A stretch of 64,000 bases of DNA, from positions 62,001-126,000 of the forward strand of contig NZ_JAATEM010000021.1 in the NCBI RefSeq assembly GCF_012034205.1. Reading direction: 5' to 3'. Under the pieces are notes generated by a model. That model worked only from the letters and a program-made list of their open reading frames with translations, searched no databases and was not told the origin of the DNA. A program made the position numbers and the translations under genes. This DNA is from Streptomyces composti. GTDB lineage: Bacteria > Actinomycetota > Actinomycetes > Streptomycetales > Streptomycetaceae. Positions 8,697-14,856 of this stretch are shown here, in pieces (the first letter of the stretch is position 1; each line of letters begins with the position of its first letter).

Positions 8697-9503
8697 TCAC
8701 CACTGGCAGAACGCCACGCTCGCGTCATCCCCGGACTTGTAGCGGGGCCACCGGATGCCGGTCGGGTCTGTCGCCTCGATCCTGCGAACGTTTTCGATAA
8801 GGGCACTCGGTCCTCCCCTGCGGAGTGTGACGAACACCTCATCCCAGGTGGCTTTGCCGTACTCGGTCACGAGTCTCGACACCCCGTCCGACATGACTGC
8901 CGCACTCCGGACTTCGTCCAGCTTCGTGGTGCCCGTCAGTCCGTGCTGGGCAGCATCCGGATTGGAACCTGCCACCCAATACCCGTCGGAGGTGTTGCGC
9001 ACCTCCCGCTGTGCCAGAACGAGCCGTTGCAGTGCCTCTCTGTGCCCCGGAGTGTGGGTCTCGTGACGCTCCACCTCTGCACGCAGCTCGGGAAGAACCT
9101 CGTCCACCCGCTGATCGGTGATCACGTTGTAGCCGGTCTTGCTGTCGAAGACGATCGGAGAGTCCGCTAGAACGAGGTGGTCCAGGACGCCGTGCTGCTC
9201 GCGCAGGATGGCCACCGTGGCCGATGGCGTGCCGGGGTTGCTGAGGTCGCACTGAGGGTGCAGCGCAGCGACGCGCCCGAGAGCTTCCGCCAGTCCGTCC
9301 GCCAACGGCACGTCGGGCTCGGCCAGAGTCGCGAGCAGGTGTCCACCTAGGTGTGCGACGTACCAGGGGACACCGTGACGGCATCCGGTGGGGAGGCCGG
9401 CGGTGCTTAGCCCGTCTAGCACGATGGCGAGTGTCGGGGAGCCACCCACCCAATCTTCGTTGGGGTTGGCTCCGCCGGGGCGGGTGTCGAAGCAGACTCG
9501 CAT
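8697..9503 (-). CDS. PP2C-like protein phosphatase domain protein
   Basis: A 268-aa soluble protein. The order of short motifs fits the PP2C phosphatase fold: PNEDWVGG near residue 15, VLDGLS near 29, MSDGVSRL near 210, and KSGDDASVAFC close to the C-terminus, where the DG and DD pairs would hold metal. It probably dephosphorylates a protein, but metal-dependent activity is inferred. The ATG lies 2 nt after the upstream stop, so it was co-transcribed with the truncated gene at 9506. Such phosphatases occur in actinobacterial mobile elements, sometimes in signalling or conflict modules. The alternative is a PP2C-fold protein without activity. Confidence 0.7.
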   Translation of the reverse strand: MRVCFDTRPGGANPNEDWVGGSPTLAIVLDGLSTAGLPTGCRHGVPWYVAHLGGHLLATLAEPDVPLADGLAEALGRVAALHPQCDLSNPGTPSATVAILREQHGVLDHLVLADSPIVFDSKTGYNVITDQRVDEVLPELRAEVERHETHTPGHREALQRLVLAQREVRNTSDGYWVAGSNPDAAQHGLTGTTKLDEVRSAAVMSDGVSRLVTEYGKATWDEVFVTLRRGGPSALIENVRRIEATDPTGIRWPRYKSGDDASVAFCQW

Positions 9504-9505
9504 GA

Positions 9506-9946
9506 TCAGCTTTCGTGTCGGTAGATGGGGGTGACGCGACGGCTCTCCGTGATTTCCAGGGTGTCCGGGTTGTACCGACAGGAGATCAGCGTCGAGAAGC
9601 GCTTCGTCCGCACCTCGCGGTACAGCTCTGCCAGGTTGTGCTCCAGGAAGTGCACGACTCCGTTGGCGCCGATGGCGTGAATGCCGGCGATGTAGAGGAA
9701 CGTTCCCCGGCCATCGAGACGCGGGAGCCGCCCCAAGTAGCCGAAGTCACCCGCTGAACCGTCCTCGTCCTGCGGGGACCTGTACCTCTCCCCGGTGTGC
9801 TGATCCACGAGGTGCCAAGCATGGTCCTTCTCGAACCGTAGGTTGTCGTCCCCTTCGAGTACCTGGGCGATGATGGGGGACAGGCGCGGTCCGCAGATGA
9901 CCACATGGTTGTCGCGGTTCACTGGTCCAGCCGAAGACAACCGCAT
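9506..9946 (-). pseudogene. 5'-truncated gene upstream of the PP2C-like gene
   Basis: The coherent part runs from about HVVICGPRLSPIIAQVLEG to the stop at 9506 and contains YLGRLPRLDGRGTFLYIAG and GIHAIGANGVVHFLEHNLAE. I associate this with the C-terminal, sensor-like half of larger actinobacterial regulators with an N-terminal HTH, but only moderately. The upstream codons (to an ATG at 10030) overlap the integrase fragment antisense and do not look native, so the true 5' end was lost at the deletion junction near 9950-10003. The ATG at 9946 could still allow a short product. It is coupled to the PP2C-like gene. Confidence 0.55.
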
Positions 9947-10003
9947 CGGTCCGGACCGTGCCACTCCCGCCGGTCGTGGTGAAGGCGCTAGCGGCTGGGC
10001 CTG

Positions 10004-10189
10004 GAGATCCGGTTTCATGATCTGCGTCACTCGGCTGTGTCGCTGCTACTCGATCTCGGTACGCCGCCGCACATCGTCCGGCAGATCGTCGGTCACAGTG
10101 ACATCGGCGTGACCATGAAGGTGTACGCCCACGCCTCGCTGGACGAGCAGCGGAAGGCACTCCGGAGGCTGGGCGACACCCTCTCCTGA
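10004..10189 (+). pseudogene. Tyrosine integrase, C-terminal fragment
   Basis: The last ~61 codons of a tyrosine recombinase: IRFHDLRHS with the second catalytic Arg, IVRQIVGHSD with the His, and VTMKVYAHAS with the Tyr nucleophile. It stops at 10187-10189, 90 bases from the tRNA-Phe att repeat, the usual position of an integrase gene. All N-terminal and core-binding sequence is missing. Confidence 0.92.
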
Positions 10190-10222
10190 GCGGCGTTGGC
10201 GCCGGTTGGCGTAGATGGGACG

Positions 10223-10258
10223 AAAAAATCCCCTCTCCGTCGTCGACGGAGAGGGGAT
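10223..10258 (-). terminator. Intrinsic terminator of the Phe/Asp tRNA array
   Basis: A GC-rich stem of about 13 bp (atcccctctccgt... paired with ...acggagaggggat) is followed, reading leftward, by six T residues. It lies inside the element, so the insertion brought a new terminator for the tRNA transcript. Confidence 0.9.
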
Positions 10259-10279
10259 ATGCCCTGGTCAGGGCGGTTG

Positions 10280-10353
10280 TGGCTGGGGCCGGGGTCGAAC
10301 CGGCGACCTTCCGCTTTTCAGGCGGACGCTCGTACCAACTGAGCTACCCAGCC
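10280..10353 (-). tRNA. tRNA-Phe (GAA), copy 1
   Basis: A 74-nt cloverleaf read leftward: acceptor GGCTGGG / CCCAGCC with discriminator A, anticodon stem TCCGC/GCGGA around CTGAAAA (anticodon GAA), T-arm GGTTCGACCCC. It is the intact end of the tRNA-Phe integration site. Confidence 0.97.
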
Positions 10354-10378
10354 ATGGTGTTTCACGTGAAACACCAGC

Positions 10379-10452
10379 GGTCCTGACGGGATTTGAACCC
10401 GCGGCCTCCACCTTGACAGGGTGGCGAGCACTCCAAACTGCTCCACAGGACC
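10379..10452 (-). tRNA. tRNA-Asp (GTC), copy 2
   Basis: Identical in sequence to copy 1 at 4241, anticodon GTC in loop CTGTCAA. It lies 25 nt upstream (in transcription order) of tRNA-Phe; the spacer carries a palindromic tttcacgtgaaa. Confidence 0.97.
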
Positions 10453-10488
10453 ATGCGTGACGTACGACAGTGTCGCACAGAGTGGTGC

Positions 10489-10513
10489 GTGCCCCCAACG
10501 GGATTCGAACCCG
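10489..10513. repeat. 3' fragment of tRNA-Glu (attachment-type repeat)
   Basis: These 25 bases match 44496-44520, the acceptor and T-arm end of the intact tRNA-Glu. After 10513 the match stops abruptly and no anticodon arm follows. It looks like the left half of an integration site whose right half is the whole tRNA-Glu 34 kb away. Confidence 0.8.
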
Positions 10514-10573
10514 AAATCGTTACCATCCTGACCTGCGGAAACCCCGGAGGATCGGGACAAAAACCCCCGTTTG

Positions 10574-10638
10574 CGTCTTCCTCGATCCCGCTCCGTCTTC
10601 CTCGATCCTGGTCTCGTGCTGACATGTCAGCACGAGAC
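10574..10638. repeat. Tandem 15-bp repeats plus perfect 28-bp palindrome
   Basis: Two copies of cgtcttcctcgatcc (10574-10588 and 10594-10608) are followed by a perfect palindrome at 10611-10638, half-site gtctcgtgctgaca. No gene covers it. It could be an operator, a hairpin at a mobile-element end, or a fold-back terminator without a T tract. Confidence 0.75.
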
Positions 10639-10744
10639 TCCCGATCCGTGCAGGCGCAAAGTCGGAACCCGGCACCATCGAGATGACCGCGGGTCACTTC
10701 CTCCGCCGGAGTGTTCGAGTCGGCACGGTTGTCAGCGCGAGGGG

Positions 10745-11296
10745 TCAGCGGGTAACAGACCCGGACTCGGGGCGAGGGAGCTCGTTGAGGTCGAGGGTGA
10801 AGACGCGGCCGTCGGCCAGGTCGATCGGGAGCTTGCCCGTGCCGTACTTGTGGGTGTGCGCGGCGATGTAGCCGGTGCCGTTCGGCTGGGTGTGCACGAC
10901 GACTTCCTGCGCGTACGGGTCCACGACCAGGTAGACCGGGATGCCGTAGCGGCCGTACTTGGCGGTGCAGTCGTCGTAGTCCTTGCGGGCCGAGGAGGTC
11001 GAGACGACCTCGGAGATCAGCAGGACGTCCTCGAAGCTGTACCGCTTGCCCTGCTTCCGCGCGTCCTCGCGGAGGATCGCGAGATCGGGGGCGGAGTTCT
11101 CATCGGCAGGGAAGTCGATGTACACCTCGGACGTCACCTTCGCGTGACGGCCCAGAGCGAGCGTGTCGATCTGCATCGAGCGGATCGTGCTGGAGTGCTC
11201 CTCGCTCTGCGGAGTCATGATCACCTTCCCGTCGGCGCCAAAGAAGACCGTGTATCCCTCGGGAAACTCGGTGTGCATGATTGCGTCGACACTCAT
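10745..11296 (-). CDS. Uma2 family (DUF820) nuclease-fold protein
   Basis: A 183-aa protein with the PD-(D/E)xK-type core of Uma2 proteins: a PDLAILRED strand near residue 88, LISEVVSTSS near 110, and the typical YGRYGIPVYLVVDP near 135. The fold is that of a nuclease; the cellular role of the many Uma2 copies in Streptomyces and cyanobacteria is unknown. The ATG at 11296 is preferred over a TTG one codon earlier because AAGGAGG then sits 5 nt away. It stands alone among decayed genes yet has an intact frame. Confidence 0.85.
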   Translation of the reverse strand: MSVDAIMHTEFPEGYTVFFGADGKVIMTPQSEEHSSTIRSMQIDTLALGRHAKVTSEVYIDFPADENSAPDLAILREDARKQGKRYSFEDVLLISEVVSTSSARKDYDDCTAKYGRYGIPVYLVVDPYAQEVVVHTQPNGTGYIAAHTHKYGTGKLPIDLADGRVFTLDLNELPRPESGSVTR

Positions 11297-11489
11297 CAAC
11301 GCCTCCTTCCCGTGTGACGTCAGGATACGGCGGCCAGCTCCGAGGGCATCAGATTTCCCAGTCGAAGGATCACACGCCGACGGAACGTGGCTCGCGGCTA
11401 CCTGCCATGCCGAAAGGGGCGTAGAGACAGCGGCGGTCGCGCCGCGTCATCCCCGGTGAAACGGTGATTCCTCCCCCGGGATCCCTGCG

Positions 11490-12221
11490 TCAGGAGCCAA
11501 GGCAGTAGTTCCATCTCCCGCCCTGACCAGCCCGGTCTCGTACGCCGTCACCACCGCTTGGACGCGGTCGCGGAGCTGGAGCTGGGGGCTTGGCCAGGAT
11601 GCGGGAGACGTGGGTCTTGACGGTGGTCTCGGAGAGGTGGAGGCGGGCGGCGAGTTCGGTGGTGCTCAGGCCCTGGGCGAGCAGGCGCAAGACGTCGAGT
11701 TCGCGTGGGGTCAGTGCGGCCATGCCCGGATGGGGCGCGGCGGGCGCCGCTACTTCAGGCGCCTGGCGGGCGTGGCGTTCCACGAGGCGGCGGGTGATGG
11801 CCGGGGCGAGGGGCGCGTCCCCGGTGCGGACGAGGCGGACGGCGGCGACGAGGTGTTCCGGGGTGACGTCCTTGAGGAGGAAGCCGCTGGCACCGTCCGC
11901 CAGTGCCTCGTAGACGAGGTCGTCGAAGTCGAAGGTGGTCAGCATGATCACGCGGGGCGTCGTGGCCGCGTCCGGGGAGTCGTGCATGATGCTGCGGGTG
12001 GCCTCCAAGCCGTCGAGGTCGGGCATGCGGATGTCCATCAGCAGCACATCCGGGCGGATGCGGGGGACCGCCTCCACCGCCTGGGCTCCGTCGGCGGCCT
12101 CGGCGGCCTCGGCGGCCTCGGCGACCACGTCGATACCGTCGGCCATGAGGATCATGCGGAAGACGGTACGGACAAGGCCCTGGTCGTCGGCGACCACGAC
12201 GCGGAGCGGGTGGCCTGGCAT
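11490..12221 (-). pseudogene. LuxR/NarL response regulator with 3' frameshift
   Basis: The receiver (VVVADDQGLVRTVF, phospho-Asp in LLMDIRMPD, conserved Lys in GFLLKDV) and the LuxR-type HTH start (LTPRELDVLRLLAQGLS) are intact. After SRILAK the frame changes at about 11586-11592, where a ccagct unit is tandemly repeated; read in the shifted frame, the expected QLRDRVQAVVTAYETGL follows. The present product therefore has a scrambled last ~40 residues, including the last HTH helix. It pairs with the broken kinase gene just upstream. A sequencing error is possible but fits poorly with the decay around it. Confidence 0.8.
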
Positions 12222-12819
12222 GACGTCTCCAGGGGGATCGCGGCGGTGATCCGGTAGCCGCCGTCAGGGGTTGGTCCGGTGTCGAGGGCGCCGCCGTACA
12301 CCGCGATTCTCTCCCGCAGGCCGATCAGCCCATGGCCGCCCACTCCGGCCGCACCGGCACCCGAGCTGCCGCCGGTATCGGTGACCTCGACCCGCAGGGC
12401 CTCGGCTCGTAGGTGAGCGTTACGGTCGCGCTCGCGCCCCGTGCGTGCTTCGTGGTGTTGGTCAGCGCTTCCTGGACCACCCGGTAGACGGCCAGACCGG
12501 TGCCGGACGAGACCTGGCAGGGGGTGCCGGTGACCGTCAGTTCGACGTTCAGACCCGTCTCGCGTACCCGGCCGACGAGGGCGTCGAGTCGGTCCAGGTC
12601 GGGTTGTGGGGCGAGGTCTTTGCCGGGGGCGGCGGGATCGCCGTCGGCGTTCACGGTGAGCAGTCCTATGGTGTGCCGCAGTTCCGCCATCGCCGAGCGG
12701 CCGCCCGCTTGCACCGCGAGGAGTGCCTCGTGGGCCATCCCGGCCTCGGCGTCCATGATCTTCCGTGCGGCGCCGGCTTGGATGATCATCATGGAGACGT
12801 TGTGGGTGACCACGTCGTG
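12152..12819 (-). pseudogene. Sensor histidine kinase, truncated and frameshifted
   Basis: Only the transmitter part remains: HDVVTHNVSMMIIQAG (H box), RHTIGLL, VQEALTNTTKHA (N box) and, in another frame, VGGHGLIGLRERI (G box). The sensor and membrane part is missing, so sequence begins directly at HDVV. A frameshift near 12410 splits the ATPase domain. Upstream of the H box lies a 58-bp piece resembling the 2-keto-3-deoxysugar kinase gene, joined in frame. It would have signalled to the response regulator at 11490; no function is expected now. Confidence 0.8.
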
Positions 12820-12877
12820 TCCCTCCCAATCCCCGCGGGTCGCGACGGCGAAGCCGGCCGTGGCGACGGCCCGGCGC
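12820..12877. repeat. 58-bp fragment resembling the kdgK 3' region
   Basis: These bases match 17217-17274 within the PfkB kinase gene with about three mismatches and encode, leftward, a GFAVATRGDWEG-like peptide. The fragment is joined directly to the truncated kinase sequence, marking a recombination breakpoint. Confidence 0.8.
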
Positions 12878-12890
12878 GATCTGGAGGGGC

Positions 12891-13003
12891 GCGTCCGCTG
12901 ACGGCTACTTCGCCGCCGTCACCGCCTGGACGACCGCGCTGCTGGCTCTGGCGGCGACGCGCTTCGTGTGCCGTCCGTGGCTCGCCGCACGGAGAGTCAG
13001 TGA
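12891..13003 (+). pseudogene. Possible C-terminal fragment of a membrane transporter
   Basis: The short rightward peptide GYFAAVTAWTTALLALAATR is followed by FVCRPWLAARR. It looks like the last membrane helix and basic tail of an MFS-type transporter. It has no start and runs into the repeat at 13005. Low confidence. Confidence 0.35.
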
Positions 13004-13004
13004 T

Positions 13005-13098
13005 CCCACCCGGCCACGAAATGGAAAGCGCCCTGGACGCTGCGCTGTCCAGGGCGCTCTCGGCGCGGTGGCTGGGGCCGGTATCGAACCGGTGACCT
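13005..13098. repeat. tRNA-Phe 3' end plus terminator copy (attachment-type repeat)
   Basis: This ~94-bp block matches 44212-44306: a short flank, the terminator hairpin (stem at 13027-13038 and 13047-13058) and the acceptor/T-arm of tRNA-Phe, with a few substitutions. Beyond 13098 the tRNA match ends, so no anticodon arm for Phe is present. It is likely the degraded far attachment site of the island. Confidence 0.8.
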
Positions 13099-13369
13099 AC
13101 TGCCCGGTCTGCAGACCATCGTGGCCCCCTGGCCAGCTCGTCCGCCGCCGCCCAAAGGCCGTGGTCGAGGAGGCGGCATTGCCCTCTGGCCACACGCCTG
13201 GTCGCGGCACCGTGTGAGCCGCCGCTCGAACCGCCTGCCAGGCGAGTCAGGAACCTGTCCTCAACAGCGATCAAGAAGCTCGGCGGGCGCAACCGCTTCG
13301 ACGCCGCCCGCATCGCGACGGAAAGCGGCTGGATCTGAGCACAGCAGCGGGATCTGGCGAAGACGGCTG

Positions 13370-13905
13370 AGGGGGCCGAGCCGGATCCTGGACACCGAGC
13401 CCGCCGTATTCATTGGCGACGAATCCTTTACCGTGATCGGGATCGCCAGCGACGTGCAGCGAAAGCCCGAGGTGTTTCTCTCCATCCTGGTGCCACGCGC
13501 TACCGCCGAGGAGCTGTGGGGGGCGCCTCGGGACGGCTCGTCCATGCTGATCGCCACCCGGCTCGGCGCCGCCCAGCAAGTCGCCACCGAAGCCGCCGTC
13601 GCGCTACGGCCGGATCATCCCGAGTACCTCAAACCCCTGCCACCCACCGAACCGAAGAAGCTGCGCAGCACCGTCAGCTCGGGCCTCGGCCAGCTGTTCT
13701 TGCTCCTCGCCCTGATCTGCCTGCTCATCGGCACCCTCGGCATCGCAAACCACCTTGGTAGCGGTCCTGGAGCGCACTGGCGAAATTGGGCTCAGACGTG
13801 CCCTGGGTGCCCGCGCACGACACATCCCCGTGCAGTTCGTCGGCGAGTCGGCGCTGCTCGGCATCCTTGGCGGCATCGTCGGTACCGCCCTGGCCGCGTT
13901 CGCCA
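13370..13905 (+). pseudogene. ABC transporter permease (MacB/FtsX-like) fragment
   Basis: The rightward reading gives FIGDESFTVIGIASDVQRKP, a membrane helix around LGQLFLLLALICLLIGTLGIAN, then after a 2-nt frameshift near 13752 LVAVLERTGEIGLRRALGAR and a second helix. ERTGEIGLRRALGA is the hallmark segment of MacB/FtsX-type permeases. The first half of the gene and the last helix are missing, and it breaks off at the junction with the oxidase fragment. Confidence 0.85.
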
Positions 13906-14076
13906 TCATCCCGGCCTCGCCGTGGTGGGCGTTGTGGCAGTGCAGCATCCACTGGCCCGGGTTGCCGCGTCGAAGAAGACGAACAGCTTCTTCTTGGGCA
14001 GCACGATCGCGGTGTCCCTGCGCGGCCGCGCGCCGCCGTCGAACATTCTGTGGCCGGCGCTGGGCGATGCGGGTCG
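13906..14076 (-). pseudogene. Multicopper oxidase, C-terminal fragment
   Basis: Leftward, the pieces RRDTAIVLPKKKLFVFFDA and, one frame over, NPGQWMLHCHNAHHGEAGMM are the copper-binding C-terminus of multicopper oxidases (HCH...H). One base is missing between them, and the natural end is replaced by permease sequence. Confidence 0.8.
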
Positions 14077-14080
14077 CCTC

Positions 14081-14540
14081 TCACGGCGCCGGGCTGGGAG
14101 TGAAGGTGAGGCCGTGGCGGTAGATCGCCGCGGCGTCGGCGGTTCGGCCCTCGGCCATGAGCAGGTCGCCGAGTATGCGGCAGGTCGTTGCCACTTCGAG
14201 GGCCGCACCGATACGGCTGTACTGCTCAACGGCGCGGTGCAGGAGTGTTTCGGCGCGGGTCTTTTGTCCGGAGTGTATGGCGATATTGGCGTCGATGCGG
14301 TCCAGTTCGGCTGCTTGTTCCGGGTCCTGGCACGTGGCGGCGAGGGTGCGGCAGTCGGCCAGCACCGCGGCGGCATCGCTCTGCCTGCCCAGCCGGCACA
14401 GCACCTGGGCGAGCTCAGCGCCCGCGTTGACTTGGCGCGGAGTGGCGCCCGTGCCCTCAAGGATCTCCAATGTGCGTCGCAGTTCTGCCTCCGCCTGGGG
14501 CAACCGGTCTTGGCCTGCCAGCAGATAGCCGAGTGCGAAG
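14081..14540 (-). pseudogene. TPR-repeat regulator, C-terminal fragment
   Basis: About 150 codons of TPR-like helices (LAGQDRLPQAEAELRRTLEI; GDLLMAEGRTADAAAIYRHG) end at the stop 14081-14083. This resembles the C-terminal TPR region of large Streptomyces transcriptional regulators. The 5' part is replaced by the amylase fragment at a junction near 14541. Confidence 0.75.
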
Positions 14541-14772
14541 TGGCAGGTACACCGAAGCCCGCCGGGCCGAGGCGGTCGGTGCATTCGGCGGCGACCCAGC
14601 GCCAGTTCCATTCCCAGAGGTTGGCGACGGCGTCGCCGTTCGGGGCGCTGGTGGCCGTGGAGTGCGGGACGCCGGTCTCGGCGTCGGCGGTCGCGGAGGT
14701 CAGGGTGATGGCGGCGGGGGTTGTGAGGGCCAACGCCGAGAGCGTGACGGCCCACCGGGATGTTCTCTTCAC
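14541..14772 (-). pseudogene. Secreted alpha-amylase, N-terminal fragment
   Basis: It starts with a Sec signal peptide (MKRTSRWAVTLSALALTTPA) and continues with NGDAVANLWEWNWR, VAAECTDRLGPAGFG, the well-known N-terminus of Streptomyces GH13 alpha-amylases. After about 75 codons it fuses to TPR sequence. No catalytic residue is left. It lies directly downstream of a complete GH13 gene on the same strand. Confidence 0.85.
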
Positions 14773-14806
14773 GCTGTTTCCTTCATGTGGGGGTGGGTGG
14801 GGTCCG

Positions 14807-14851
14807 TGACTGGGGCTCGGACGGCCTGCTCGGCCGTCCGAGCCCCAGTCA
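14807..14851 (-). terminator. Terminator of the GH13 amylase gene
   Basis: A perfect 20-bp stem (14807-14826 with 14832-14851, 5-nt loop) lies immediately beyond the stop codon at 14857. Confidence 0.92.
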
Positions 14852-14856
14852 GTTGA

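Larger units (their letters stand above)
8534..10323. mobile_element. Remnant integrative element in tRNA-Phe
   Basis: This 1.8-kb segment is bounded by the 46-bp tRNA-Phe repeat. It holds a C-terminal integrase fragment (10004-10189), a PP2C-like gene and a 5'-truncated gene, and no replication or transfer genes. GTTGGCGTA-type short repeats occur just inside both ends (8652-8661 and 8663-8672; 10204-10213) and look like integrase arm-binding sites. It is best read as a pSAM2-type or phage-like element after a large internal deletion; without integrase it should be immobile. Confidence 0.85.

Noticed and set aside
4283..8800. A 1505-codon open frame on the + strand opposite hrpA
   Set aside because: It mirrors hrpA codon by codon, is rich in Arg/Leu/Asp/Gln typical of antisense GC-rich frames, has no family motif, and runs across a tRNA, terminators and an att site.
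10745..11296. Uma2-type gene as part of a defence system with the PP2C gene
   Set aside because: It lies on the other side of two tRNA genes and an att site, so there is no operon or shared element linking them.
13060..13115. A complete tRNA at 13.1 kb
   Set aside because: Only the acceptor and T-arm are tRNA-like; the expected anticodon and D arms cannot be folded.
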